Source of the DNA: Vandiemenella viatica
Taxonomy: Eukaryota; Arthropoda; Insecta; Orthoptera; Morabidae
DNA: 64,000 nucleotides
Reading direction: 5' to 3'
Assembly: GCA_031002005.1 (NCBI GenBank)
Contig: CM061921.1
Location: 147,717,283-147,781,282 of the forward strand
Position 1 is the stretch's first letter, and each line of letters opens with the position of its first letter. The notes under the pieces are model-generated. The model was not told the DNA's origin. It searched no databases and saw only the letters and a program-made list of their open reading frames with translations. Shown in pieces: positions 43,239 to 54,882 of this stretch. The position numbers and the translations under genes are program-made.

Positions 43239-43962
43239 CTTAAGAGGACCACCCCGTGGTTTAGGTCGAAAAAAAATCGATTCTCAGTTTTCATCATATT
43301 TCGATTAAGGTCTTCTTCAAGTATCCTGAATAGCATTTAAATAGAATTTTCCTACCACGTGCGTTTCGGTGCCACGCCCAGTTTTCTGCATATATTTTAG
43401 ACCTTTATATCCCCTATATTACACGTTAGCGACTGACTCCTGAGTGTGTTAGCTATCCTTGGAGGGCAACGGTTGGTATCTGTTATTTCTGCTGTTTGTA
43501 AGCAACACACTTTGAAACACTCTGTTAATTTCGTTCTAGTGCGTTTGCGAGTAGTTGTTTTGTTTAAAGTCAATTTCCCGCAAACTAAAATTTTCAGTAC
43601 ATAAGCCCCATTATATCACAAACTATCACATATAATTGAATGAAATTTTCAGAGACTCTGCATAAGAAAAAAAGCTACCTCTGGTACTGCAAGCATTAAT
43701 ATTCCCTTATTAGGATGTTAAAAAAAAAAAATAAAAAAAATAAATAAATAAAAAAAAACTTAATATTTTTATTACTAAATTAAATAAGTATTTCTTAAAA
43801 ACTATAAAACGTATAAAGTAGATATTAGTTGACTTTAGTAGCATCATGTAACAGTCAGCAAAAATATTAAGGTCTTGCATCAAATAGTTTTTTCACAAAT
43901 GGATCAAATACTTTCTTAAATTAACATGGCGTTAGATAGACAGAGGGTGATCCTCTTAAGCT
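43239..43962. mobile_element. Unclassified DNA element with short TIRs
   Basis: The left end CCTTAAGAGGACCACCCCGT and the right end AGGGTGATCCTCTTAAG are inverted repeats (CTTAAGAGGAYCACCC). The 700-bp interior is AT-rich with an A-rich patch at 43719-43760 and no transposase frame. The termini loosely resemble CTTAAGGGTGACCACCC inside the long TIR at 56.4 kb, so the two may be distantly related. Confidence 0.5.
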
Positions 43963-43964
43963 GA

Positions 43965-45055
43965 ATGTGTTGAATTATTTGCCAAGTGGTTGTAACTAAT
44001 AGCTGTGTAGCTTATCGCCGACATTCGATGACAAATATTTGATTCCTTTGAAATCTGATCCTTAGCGACAGTGTATTCAATTTCGTCACGTGAGTTAGAA
44101 ATTCTCTTATTTTTATTATAAACCTGGATGTCTCGTCTAGCCCTCCACTATCGTCAGTTTTTAACAGTAATAACATAGGTTTATGCTATTTTTTTTTCAA
44201 GCTTTCTGCTTCTGAAGCTACAGAGCAAACTTACAGCGTTAAATTTCATTGCAATTGTAACTACGGCAACACTCACTGCCACCCGTGCATGAGACCGTAT
44301 TCAGACATACATCATTGTTACATGTAGGCATAGTGTGCTGGCTCATTATCTCATTCGAAGCCATACTGAGTCTTATCGTTGCTATAAATAAATCTGTAGC
44401 AGGTCTTATTCTGTCTGTTTGTTATTGCATGAGGCAAAATCCACTGAACAGATTTTTTGATGGAGTTTCCACAGATTACAAACTTACGATGTGATTATAA
44501 AATTTGCTGCATACAAGTATGTTAAGACTACGTGATGATTCCTGAGCGTGAAACGTAAATCTAATCTTAGCCTGAACATTTTTAGAGCCATATTTTGTTT
44601 AATTTATGTAAATTCGTGAGGTAAGCTATATGAGGATGGGAATAGTATGACACTACAGGTGTCTCACGATATTACCGTACGTCTTAATGAATCTTCGTTT
44701 AGGAAAAATTGAAACTTAAAAATTTGCTGAGTTTATACCGATGCGAAAGCTTACTAACGATATCGTGTGAAAGGAATCGCGCATTAAGGCATGGATTTCC
44801 ACTACTAAGAGTTGCAGGTTCAGTACTCGCCTGAGACAAGTATTTATTTTTACCGTTTTCCGCATTACAAAAGCAGCGGATTAGTTGGTAAAAAAATTAT
44901 GTCTACGAAGATTGTTATAGTTTCAAATTCTGACAGCAGTGTAAAGGCAAAATAGTTTTTTTTTTTTCGGAGATAAACCTGTAAGACCGGCTGAAGCGAT
45001 CGAAAATGTTCACCTCAAAATTACAAATTTGGTGAAGAGGAGAATGCAAAACACG
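43965..45055. other. Unassigned sequence
   Basis: Around 44785-44850 a tRNA box-B-like word (GCAGGTTCAGTACTCGCC) occurs without a box A that fits. Otherwise nothing recognised. Confidence 0.35.
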
Positions 45056-45061
45056 TTATAC

Positions 45062-45252
45062 CCCGTTCACTCATACCTGGCAGCTCAAGGCCATGTGCCT
45101 ATGGTCCCGCTCCTTACCTCGCTAATCCCTCCTGTTGTTACCTCTATAAGCTGACCAAAGCGTCCAAGTAGACGAGTGGTTAATTTCCCTTTCGCATGTA
45201 GGGGTAAGAACAGCGGAGTGGGGATAGAGTCGCCTCTGTTAACTCAGCGGAC
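45062..45252 (-). repeat. MITE family R3, copy 3
   Basis: Reverse complement of the 19.4-kb copy: GTTAACAGAGGCGACTCTAT, CCCCACTCCGCTGTTCTTAC and the far end GGCCTTGAGCTGCC appear in the same order and spacing. Confidence 0.65.
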
Positions 45253-45259
45253 TATATGA

Positions 45260-46940
45260 AAAATTTATAAGCTTCGTGGAAAGATGGCGGGCAAACTTTA
45301 CATATATTTAGCAAGGAATTAATAGTAGTAAGACGCAGGGAACAACGAGCCATAAGCACTTCATCTCACACAAGAAACAGTGAGAAAGGTTTCCTTTGAT
45401 AGGGTCCGGTATAAGTATTTTAACGATGGAGGTGTTTGAACAATTTTTCACGGAAAACGTAATTCAAATCATTCTCAGAAACCAGAAAATAGAGAGGAAA
45501 TTTCTTATGCACTATGACATTTAGTTTTTGCTGCTCGGGGTTAATAAAAAGCGCTAAGCTTCGGGCAAAAGCTAGATCTCGGTAAATGTAGCGTAGAGAA
45601 TCAGTGCACGTGTGGTAGTAATATCGCGGTCAGCACAGACTTGCTAAAACATTTTAACTGTTAAAACTTGCTTTTTGCGGTGGAGCAAATCAAGCGATCG
45701 AAGAAAGGAATGAAAACCGCTATTTATGCTGAAGCAGAGCAAGCCTTGCAGTACAATTTACTTTTTTGTTCTTTTTGAGAAAGAAGAACATTTGAAGCTT
45801 AAATATAGGACATACTCAGCATTCTGACACAATATTAAGGAAAAATATTAGTCAGTGTAGTTGGCAGGTTCGAATTCCTGCTGGCCGTGTCTGAAAAGCA
45901 CTGGAGCTCTTATTGAGAAGGTAATGTTTACCGTTCTCCACACGATTCGCTTCAGGTTTCTCCAAGAAAAATTTATTTATTCTCTCTCCCTTTATGTACG
46001 AGAATAGTTAACTATATAATCGTCAGACTTGTTAGTGATGGGGAGCTGTTCACGAAATAAAAATGAATTGTAAATCATAAGTTTGTTTCGTAATTTTTTC
46101 TTTGTTACTCGTTTATCTTCTCGCATAGTTCTGTTTCAAAACCTGCAATTATATCGAAACTAGTGACCATGAAATATAAGTTTCAGAATAAGGTTACACC
46201 TAAATTATCAGAACTGTACTGTTTCATAGGATTTTGTGAAATTGCTTAATTATCATTTAGGTATTAGACACGTTATCCAATGCTCCAGGTTTTAGTTGCG
46301 ATATAAGAAACATTTCAGAATTATTGACTGATTTTGCAGCTAGCCGAGGTACTAGAACTGCATTCAAGAATAGTTTTCACCCACATTTTAAATACAATTA
46401 GTTATATGCGTCAGTTAATATTCTCAGAATCCCATAACGCGTATTGCGAGTGGTATATTCCAAACGGTAGCCTAGCATCGTACTTCGAAGGAACTGTGTG
46501 TGTAATTCAGGATAGTAATAATATGTCAATAAAATAGTTTTAGAAAATGAAAACATCAAAACCGAATTTTTGTAATTAGTTATAAACTTAAACTCTTTTT
46601 GTTAGTATGAAATTAATTTTTATTTACATTATTATTAAAACACAATTCGATGTTATACAAACATACCAGAAAATTATTTACTTCAATAGTGCCATACTGC
46701 AAAATAGTTGTAATATTAGTATACGGCTATACTATATATTTTGAAGTTACACTTGAGTAGCCTACTTACGTTACTCAAAAAACAAAAATATAAAAAGGCC
46801 TGCATATGTTCAGCACACTGCACTACATCATTCATAATTCGTCTTTTGTATCAGATAATGTAGCCATAGATGCAGTCCGGCTAATGAACCCAATGTCAGC
46901 CTCAGTGAGGGTACCTCTTTATTGAAAAGCAGAACAGTTT
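45260..46940. other. Unassigned sequence
   Basis: A box-B-like word GGTTCGAATTCC sits near 45868 without a matching box A, so a tRNA or SINE cannot be called. The rest is AT-rich with short frames only. Confidence 0.35.
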
Positions 46941-47281
46941 ATCCTATAACAGGGTTGGCCAACCTAAATGATCTTGCGGGCCACTTTGGAAATGCATCAT
47001 AACTCCGCGGGCCGCATATAAAATTATATATCCCCATATTAGACATTTTTTGGAGTGAAAAGTTGAAACATAATGAGTTATTATTATTGTGTTTCCTATT
47101 ATTCTTACAAGTAAACATAGTTAATATAATAATAATGATACTCATAATTTCTACAGATAATTTTTGAATATATGGATGCACAAATACTACTTTGGCCGTT
47201 ATAAGATAAATATATTTTTTAAAGTGTGATGAATCTCGCGGGCCGGAAAAATGTTCAAGGTGGGCCGCGGGTTGGCCACCA

Positions 47282-48288
47282 TCTATATATATAAAGATGA
47301 ATGTATGTATGTATGTTTGTTTGTTTGTTCCTCATACAAATCCACAGTTTTCATCCTATCTCGATGAAACTTTTCCACACTTATCCTTTTAAACAATGAT
47401 AAAAATACTGTCTACATTTGGTTGAAAAATTATCTGTATAAATAATACATATTGTCTCATAACTTCGAAATACTACTGAATGGCGATAGACAGACGCGTT
47501 GGATATGGACGTCTGTATACTGCTTTTTCCGTGTATCGGTCAGACATCTCAGTGGTTAAAGCGCTTACTTACAAATGTTTGGGTCGTGGTCTCCGGTTCA
47601 AATCTCCGTGGAGGCTAAGATTTAAAAAAATTGTTTTTGATCGTAAGAGTCACGCATGGACCGTAGGTTATTCGGATTGAATGTTAAACTGTAGATATCA
47701 CAAAGTTAGGGGTGCAATGCGAGGCAAATCGTGGGTAGTCTTGCAATGCTGTAGGTGTACACTTTTTTACGTTATAATGATTCCTCAGGGGTTGTTCGCA
47801 GTCAGAAAGAGAGAGAGAGAGTGTGTGTGTGTGTGTGAACCGTAGTAATAATACTATAAATACGGAAGTAAGTCTCTGTCTTTTTGTTACGTTTTGACGA
47901 CCAAATGGCTATATCGATGTTGATTAGATTAGATTTTTTATTGATCCATTTAGTCAATTTATAGTACAGGTGCATATTTGACAATGGATAAGTTGATGGA
48001 ATTTGACAAGAAAATCTGTATGAAGGGCACAGGACTATTTTCTACGGCATGTTTATAGTTGTAGTCACGAAATTTTGAGACCTTATCGAATGGTGACAGA
48101 AATATGTTGGAAACTGATTCTCTTCTAGAGACTGGTTCGACGGTAGAATGATATAGTGATAGCTTTCCTGTCATATTATGCCGACTAGGTGTTGTTTGGG
48201 TCCAATCCTTCGTTTCCAACAACTTTCTATATTCAATTCTGGCAAAAAATTCTTAATCCACGCCTACGAAGTCGCGGGTACGAGCTAG
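47282..48288 (+). mobile_element. Non-autonomous Helitron
   Basis: It begins TCTATATATATAAAGATGAA after an A and ends GGGTACGAGCTAG before a T. That is the TC...CTRR structure and A/T insertion site of Helitrons, with no target duplication. The 5' part with (ATGT)n, GTTTGTTTGTTCCT and TCGATGAAACTTTTCCACAC is typical of insect Helitron families. No Rep/helicase frame. It contains a SINE-C copy and a GA/GT microsatellite near 47810. It sits inside a hAT MITE. Confidence 0.85.
47536..47705 (+). repeat. SINE-C (tRNA-derived) inside the Helitron
   Basis: Box A TGGTTAAAGCG fits perfectly. Box B CCGGTTCAAATCT has one mismatch at the end, about 47 bases downstream. The 3' domain GGATTGAATGTTAAACTGTA recalls the 5.5-kb copy. 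No TSD was recognised. Confidence 0.6.
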
Positions 48289-48299
48289 TTGTCCTATAA

Positions 48300-50340
48300 T
48301 ATTAGAGACAGCTCGCCACAACCAAAGCTTGCTAGTCACTTCATAGCTCAGAACTTTTGTAAACTGAATTATGACATTCATATAGAGATAAAAAAACATA
48401 TAAATTTTATTTCATTAAACACTCTACCATCCGTTTCAAGCTTTGAATAAAAATTTGGTTCTTCTTCGATTCATTTAGTGAGGACGCGACAGATCCCATA
48501 CAGTTCTTGAAAGATTTATCTCTAGATCATTTCATTTCCGTCACACGAATTCTTTGTGTTCCAGAAAACCAAAACTCTACGCGTAGAGCCGTATTTAGTC
48601 TGAACAATGCGCACGGCAAATGTCGGAAATTAACGTCAGTGCATATCAAAAGTACTCATTATTTGTAATTTTTCTGATTTGTTTGGTGTCAACATTAAAA
48701 ATTTTCTCACACACCCTGTAACGTATACAAGTTGCTGATCTTCAGTCACAAGAATTTCATTCGGTCTCAGTGTGCATTATTGTTGTTAACTCTGCTAAAC
48801 CTTATAAATATCAAAGACCTCCTGTTGAAGTAATTCTCTGCGGCTGACTTCCAACCAACAACACAAAAACAACATAATAGACCTTAAAACCAATAATTTT
48901 GTTTAATAAATTTGAATTACTGATCTCATCGTTCGAAGCGCTCGTTAAAACCACCTGTGTCATTCAGATAATGTACATAATGTATAAGATTACTACAAAT
49001 GTTGCCAGTTCGATCATGGCATAAGACAGTAATGTTTTTAAGTATGTGTTGGGTCCACCCGGCCTTATGTGTGGTATGCAGAAGCAATGTCCTAGAATAA
49101 GCCATAGAAATACATGGATACTATATGTAAGAAACAAAAAAACTGGATTTTGCTGTGCGGGCGAAAGCAATTTATTATTTTTTTTTTATTATTTTTTTCT
49201 TCTTTTTTTCTAATATCGTCATATAGATTCATGGATTGGCCTTCAGAATAATGGACGTAATTCTTAAGTTCTATGCAGAATCTTTCACGAAATTATAACA
49301 TCCTCTAATGAACCTTCAGTTTCTTGCAGGAACTGAAAACGGATGAGCTGATATTTAATCTGAAATAGAGACGAACAAAATCGAGGCTGTGATTAAATAC
49401 TTTTATTATTTGGAGATATAGGCAAAGTATATACATGTGCGTGTGGTGTCAACATTAGGTAATTGTGCCTTTGCCAATAGCACAGAGAGCATCTAAATTC
49501 AAATCGAGGAGAACCAGAATTGAAGATGGCCTTTCCGCAAGAATTCTTGTGAAGACAATCATTTCGGAAACAGTGAGTAGGTTGCATGAAATAATGGTAA
49601 CAGGCAGAAATTTCGAATTTCAGCTTTATGGCTTTACGCCTTGTCGATAGTCAACGTCATTAGGGGTGGGAAAGGACAAAACATAAAACCCTCCAAAAAA
49701 TGTCAACTATTACATGGTACTCTCATGTTGAAACTTCTTTTGTTAAAAGGTCGTGTATAAAGTATTGGTTTGGGGATATACTGTGTGAGAGCGTTTATTC
49801 GATCACAATAATATTAAAATAGTATATCACCTAAGATCTCACTGTCTAAAGTTATATATTACTCACTTTTGTCGGTGGCTTCGCTGAGTACCTAGGTGCA
49901 TGGGAAATTAAAAAAAAATATTTTTTACCCCGAGATATCACAGACAGGACACATACACAGATGTCTAACAGAAAGAAATAAAATCTTAAAGTTACTTATT
50001 ACTACGTGTAAATTAATTAAACCGAAACAGAGACCAAATTTAATATCCGCCATAGTTAATAACCATATTAATAGAATCTTATTTCGAAAATAATCGAAAG
50101 AGCAAAGTCATAAATCCTTTATTACGAAATGCGAAAATTTAATTAACAATTAGAGAGGGAAGGAATCGCAATGTCGTAGATTAGGCTCGCTACAAAACCG
50201 CGCAGTAAAATATCTGGGCACAAGTATCATTTGCAGTGATTAGTAGAAGAACGATGTACAAACCAATAGCCGCCTGCTATTGACCACATTATTAAAATAA
50301 AAATAAAAAATCAGCGCATCAGTACCTTCTACTTGCAACG
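48300..50340. other. Mostly unassigned; SINE-A 3' fragment at 49625-49680
   Basis: At 49625-49680 the words TATGGCTTTACGCCTTGTCG and AACGTCATTAGGGGTGGGAA match the type-1 tail of SINE-A on the minus strand, followed by unrelated DNA, so this is only a 3' end. The rest, including T tracts at 49178-49210, shows no gene. Confidence 0.45.
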
Positions 50341-50344
50341 CGAT

Positions 50345-52410
50345 TGATTTATTCCAAAGCAGAAAATAAAGAGAAGTAGACAACCTGTGTACTATAATAG
50401 GGAAGTGAGGAGGTTAAAGAGGTTGGTAAGAAGAGAACATAACAGAGTAAAGGGACAGCAGGGTAGTAGGGAATATTTAAAACAACTAAACAAGGAATTA
50501 ATAACAGCAAAGAAAGTGGCTAAAGATGGGTTTATGAAGAGAATTGTCAGTGCAGGAGGACCATTGACTGATGCATCTAGAAATTTATATGGCTATGTTA
50601 GAAAACTGATGGGAAGGGAGGGTGTTCAGTAACTTATAGATAAGGATGGATAAAAAGTTACTGAGGAGTTGAAAAAGGCAGAGATTTTAAGTGATTGGTT
50701 TAGTGAGACTATTAGGGACAATGACTCAGAAACGGCAGGGTCTAACTCAGAGAACGAGCTTAACAACACAGTTAGAAATGAACATACCAAACACTTTGAA
50801 ATTCATCGTGAGGGTATCATGAAGGAAATAAGAAAGCTTAAAAAAGAGAAAGGGGCTGTTGTAGATAATACAACTACAGATATCTTAAAGATAGCCGGAT
50901 GTGACATTGTACCTTATCTAGAAATATTATTTAAATTGAGTCTAGATACGTGCTGCTTAACACAGGACTGGAAAAGTGCGATAGTAGTGCCAGTAGATAA
51001 AGGAGGGGTGAGAAATTGAATCAAAAATTATAGGCCAATCAGTTTGACATCAGTGGTAGGTAAATTAATGGAGAGATTGCTATGAAACCACATCAGAAAC
51101 ATATGTGAGGAACGTAAGGGGTTTTCAAGTAGGCAACATGGCTTTAGGTAAGGGCATTCATGCGAATCTCAGTTGGTGGTTTATATGCAAGATATTTCAG
51201 ATGAAATGGACAAGGGATTCCAAATTTATAGTGTAGTACTAGATCTTTCAAAGGCTTTTGACAGAGTGAGCTATAAACTAGTAGCAAATAAGTTAAAAAC
51301 CATTGGAGTGGATGAGAAAGTGGTTTTCTAGATAGAGGAAGTTTTAAAAGGTACAAAACGGAAAGTTAGGGTAGGAAATGCAGTATGAAAAGAAGTGGAA
51401 GTAAAAATGGGAGTGCCGCAGGGTAGTGTATTGGGATCATTGCTATTCATTATTCTAATGAATAATTGTATTGATTGTTTACTATCTGAAATTAGATTGT
51501 TTGCAGATGACATAATGCTATTATATAAAATGATCAAATTTGTAGAGGACTGTAAACAGTTGCAGGGTGATCTGTACAGGATATCTAGGTAGGGTTGGTA
51601 AACATGGGATGAAGATAAATGCAAAGAAGAGTCAAGCTTATTAGATACACAAATAAAAATCAAAAGATTGATTATGTTTATAAGATGGGGAAAGAATTGC
51701 TTGCTGAAGACTTGAAATGTAAATATCTTTGTGTTACATTTGATAATAAGCTTAACTGGGCAGGACACATTGGACAGGTCGTAGGAAAAGATTTCAAAAT
51801 TCTACCCTTGTTGGAGAGAGTGATGAGGAGATGTACGAGGGAAGCAAAGGAATTGGGTTACAAAACTTTGGTCAGACCATTGCTCGAATATGGCAGTGTA
51901 GTATGGGACCCACATTTAGAGTATCAAATACAGGAGTTGGAGAGGGTGCCAAAATGGGCTACTAGATTTGTTTCTGGAAATTATCGCAGAATGCAATCAG
52001 TAACAGATATAATAAAAGAGCTGGAATGGGATTCATTGCAAGACAGGAGGAGGGTGAAGAGCCTCATGGGAGTGTACAAGGCGTATACTGGTGATGAGGC
52101 ATGGAAAGATATTGGTGTAGGTATGAAAGTAGTGCATGGAAGGGAAAAGATGACCACGACCACAAGCTGGCACAGGATTTCAGGCACAAGGGTGCGGGGA
52201 GATTCTATTTTTTAGGTAAGGGTATCAGGGATTGGAATAAGTTACCAACGGAAATGGATGAATAATTTACCAAAACGTTGAAAGAATTTAAAGTTAAAAT
52301 TTGTAGAGGGCAAATGTAGGTGCGTGCAGGTAAAGGAGAAGATGGGTGTTTAGGGAAATTGCCACCGGAGCGTATGCTCCATTGAAAATTAATTAAATTA
52401 ATTTAAATAT
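50345..52410 (+). pseudogene. LINE-E pol relic (CR1/Daphne-like)
   Basis: Pol pieces in order: VRRLKRLVRREHNRVK and LYGYVRKLMGRE (post-endonuclease linker), TQDWKSAIVVPVDKGG, NYRPISLTSVVGKLMERL, SVVLDLSKAFDRVSYKLV (first Asp), VPQGSVLGSLLFIILMNN, LLSEIRLFADDIMLLYK (Asp pair) and KYLCVTFDNKLNWAGHI. Then YKTLVRPLLEYGSVVWDPH, RFVSGNYRRMQSVTDII and LQDRRRVKSLMGVYKAY. It ends with the UTR word TTGCCACCGGAGCG. At least six stops or shifts occur (for example near 50630, 51017, 51082, 51329 and 51590). The endonuclease is missing, so it is 5'-truncated. Sister copies: 28.7-29.8 and 31.6-32.2 kb. Confidence 0.88.
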
Positions 52411-52880
52411 ATATAAAAATAATTTGATGTTCAGATGATATTTTAATCTCCTTCTCCGCCGCTAAGTGACGTGGCCGTGATAAGTCCCTGCGCCTCTCCC
52501 AGATCAGGATCTAAGGTTTCATTCTGAGGAAATTCCATTGTGAAATCGGCTGAGTAGTTTCCAAGTTAGCCAGAATAAAGATAAAAATATTTCAACTTCA
52601 GAACAGATTTTAATTTGCTGCTCCAGCGCCAAAGGACGTTTCTTCATTAAACACTATTATAAATCATTATTCAAGATACCAAACTGTGAAAGCTCATCAA
52701 AATTTGTTCTGTACTTTTTGTGTTATGCCGAAAAAGGAAACAGACTCGGCTCCTTTAAAAATTTATGTAATAGATGTAGCTTACTCTTTTATCTCAACCA
52801 CTGCAATGATTCTAGAAATAGCTGAATCACTGAGACAGATATTTATAGAAAGATGCAGCTTATTTATACAAGTGTTTGCT
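52411..52880. other. Unassigned sequence
   Basis: Short frames only (one of 69 codons at 52686-52895 without a domain). Confidence 0.35.
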
Positions 52881-53120
52881 GGGGGTGTCCACTAATTACG
52901 TAAGAAATTTGTACGGGGAAATCCGGACACCCCCCCCCCCCCCCCCGTATGGTTAGATGAGATCTTGAAGGACCTTCTTCTTCGCCCCAGTTGAAGACCT
53001 CGTAACTTTTGGACTTTTTTTAAGCTCTCATTGGAGGTGGATCCTCTTCCCCTTGGTAATATATCGCTAGATTTCGCCGAACCCCCTCCTATTTACCCCA
53101 CGTAGTTAATGGACGCCCCC
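52881..53120. mobile_element. Small MITE with GGGGGTGTCC termini and C17 tract
   Basis: The left end GGGGGTGTCCACTAATTACG and the right end CGTAGTTAATGGACGCCCCC are inverted copies (about 17 of 20 positions). Inside, a run of 17 C lies at 52930-52946, directly after GGGGAAATCCGGACA. No coding frame. Confidence 0.75.
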
Positions 53121-53895
53121 TACCTGCCAGTATGGCTGCTTGCGTTAAGGAGCCCCTATTCTGGATTCAGGAGGTACAATGGGACCAATTTCAAGTCCTG
53201 GTCCCGGCGTACCGGCCGATTATATTGTAGTTTCTAGGCGTTCCCAGCAGTCACCTAGCAGAATGCTGGGACGATCCTCAACCTCTGGTTCATATACTAC
53301 ACATTTCACAAACAAAAATACACTTATCGCGCAGAACACAGGTTACACGTTTCGCAAAGGGACGCAGCACAAACATTTCACCCTTATGATAAACGATCTA
53401 GATCTAATAACTCTGGTTCTAACTACCTCCTCTTGGTTCAGACTAGCTGTCTGTGCAATTGGTAGCTGGTTTTTACGTAGCCCTAATGGCTGTAACGACT
53501 ATCGTTTGCTGAACGATCAGCGTATAGATGCTCAACATAACGACGAATTTATGTTACTATCAACAACACTTTCATGTACTACATTGTTGCCTGCTAAATA
53601 ATGCGTTACCCTTAATTTCATTCACACTTAAGTTCATCTCCAATTATTAACTTTTTTTCCCGAGGAAGGGGTTTCACGTATTTTCCTTCTGTGAAATTAA
53701 TTTGCTTTATTCAATCAGCATCTCTAAAACCATCTATAGGGTGCGAAGACACATTACTGGATACTTATAAGCAAGAATAACTAATACATGGTGTTGTAAT
53801 ACCGTCAAATGTCGATCAAACGCAACAGAATCACAGTACGTCAATTTACACAAAAATGTAAAAGAAAAATCTGTTTAAGCAAAGGTAATAATAAA
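53121..53895. other. Unassigned; possible eroded SINE at 53190-53290
   Basis: AAGTCCTGGTCCCGGCGTAC followed by GTCACCTAGCAGAATGCTGG resembles the body order of tRNA-derived SINEs (promoter, then a CACC..GAATGC word) but is too eroded to name. The 140-codon frame spanning 53179-53601 has no domain. Confidence 0.3.
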
Positions 53896-53898
53896 TCT

Positions 53899-54170
53899 TG
53901 TAAATAAAAGGTCGTCTGCAAACAACTGCTCAGGTAATTTACTTTATTTCCCAAACGCGTTTCGGCTTTATGGTGTAGAATATCATCAGTGGCTGTAAAT
54001 GCATGTTGTGCTAATGTATATAGTTACAATTATTACTTAAATATAAACCATTTTATGAATACAATGCACGAACAGATATAGTGGTAAATACTCACATTGC
54101 AGTCCGCAACAGCACGTCAAAAGCCTGTGACTTAAAATTGAGTTTAACGCTCTGCCAGTTGTTGTTACAA
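53899..54170 (-). repeat. Foldback element with hammerhead-like core, copy 3
   Basis: On the minus strand (53995 to 53951): AGCCACTGATGA...GAAACGCGTTTGGG. CTGATGA and GAAAC match the hammerhead boxes, and CCA before the core can pair with TGG after GTT. The left flank GTCGTCTGCAAACAACTG and the right CCAGTTGTTGTTACAAGCCT (54134 onward) are a weak inverted pair that also resembles the arms at 27.1-27.4 kb. The stem between the boxes is not well paired. Confidence 0.45.
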
Positions 54171-54464
54171 GCCTACGCTTGTTGCTATGATTAATGTTTT
54201 CACGCAGCATTGTACACAGAGCATTCACTTGTGTTGTTATGATTGTTAGTGCAGTAGTGCCAACCTAATGTCGTTTGTGTGTGTTATTGTGTCTGTACTT
54301 ACCTTTCGTTTAATTCATTGCGAATGACTCATTGTTCGTGGTTATTATGCGTAATTTTTGTTTTATTTACGTTTTTAGTGTGTTGTACAGTGTTTTATTT
54401 GTTAAATTGGTAAATTCACTTAGTATTGTTTATCTAGTTCCTATCGATTTATGTATTTGTTAAC

Positions 54465-54882
54465 TTTTATTTTGTTTTGTTAATGGCATTCGATCTTATA
54501 GCCATTCAGCCAGCACTTAATTTTATATGTTTATCACTTATATATTAATGCATCTTCCAGTATTTGTGTGATTATTCAATTCGAGGACTACACACGACAC
54601 AATCAACACAACACTCAATCGAAACAACCATGCCCGAAGCCGAACTCGAGCCTGTGACCTTCGGTACATAGAGCCAGGGCTGGCGCTAGGATTCTCGGGC
54701 TCGGGGTAAGCGTTCTTAAGCAGTGACGTAATCGGTCGGGTCCCATGGAAAATTCATCGGATGGGACCTTCCCTCAGGCCAGATGGGTGACTTCTTTTTT
54801 AATTTTTTGACCCGCTTAACCCCCCCCTCCCCCCTCCTAACGCAAGCCCTGCGTGGGGCTAGCGCTTTAGCCTCTATGCTAT
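54465..54882 (-). repeat. SINE-B, decayed, broken by two MITEs
   Basis: Minus-strand words: GCATAGAGGCTAAAGCGCTA (box A area), then after the 54675-54851 insert CCGAAGGTCACAGGCTCGAG (box B, GGCTCGAGTTC) and the end GGCTGAATGGCTATAAGATC and GAATGCCATTAAC. The head's remaining part (GCCGACCTATAG) lies beyond the foldback MITE at 55368-55382. Confidence 0.75.
54675..54851. mobile_element. hAT-type MITE, 177 bp, inserted in SINE-B
   Basis: The ends CAGGGCTGGCGCTAGG and ACGCAAGCCCTG are inverted. The 8-bp flanks are CATAGAGC (54667-54674) and CGTGGGGC (54852-54859). They differ by three transitions and both derive from CGTGGAGC of the SINE-B consensus, so they read as an aged hAT TSD. The interior holds a C-rich tract. 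Confidence 0.75.

Larger units (their letters stand above)
46950..48291. mobile_element. hAT-type MITE (335 bp) split by a Helitron
   Basis: The left end is CAGGGTTGGCCAACC. The right end, once the Helitron is removed, is GGTTGGCCACCA joined to TTG (48289-48291), whose complement CAATGGTGGCCAACC matches the left end at 12 of 15 positions. The 8-bp TSD TCCTATAA is exact at 46942-46949 and 48292-48299. Subterminal GCGGGCC words occur near both ends (46976-47013 and 47238-47270). No transposase. Confidence 0.9.

Noticed and set aside
45860..45895. tRNA or SINE at GGTTCGAATTCC
   Set aside because: Only a box-B-like word is present; no box A at the right spacing and no repeat body.
47282..47289. 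hAT right end and TSD at the junction with TCTATATA
   Set aside because: The flanks there do not match the left TSD. The true right TSD TCCTATAA is beyond the Helitron at 48292-48299.
53179..53601. Plus-strand frame of 140 codons
   Set aside because: No recognisable domain and a SINE-like word order at its start; probably chance.
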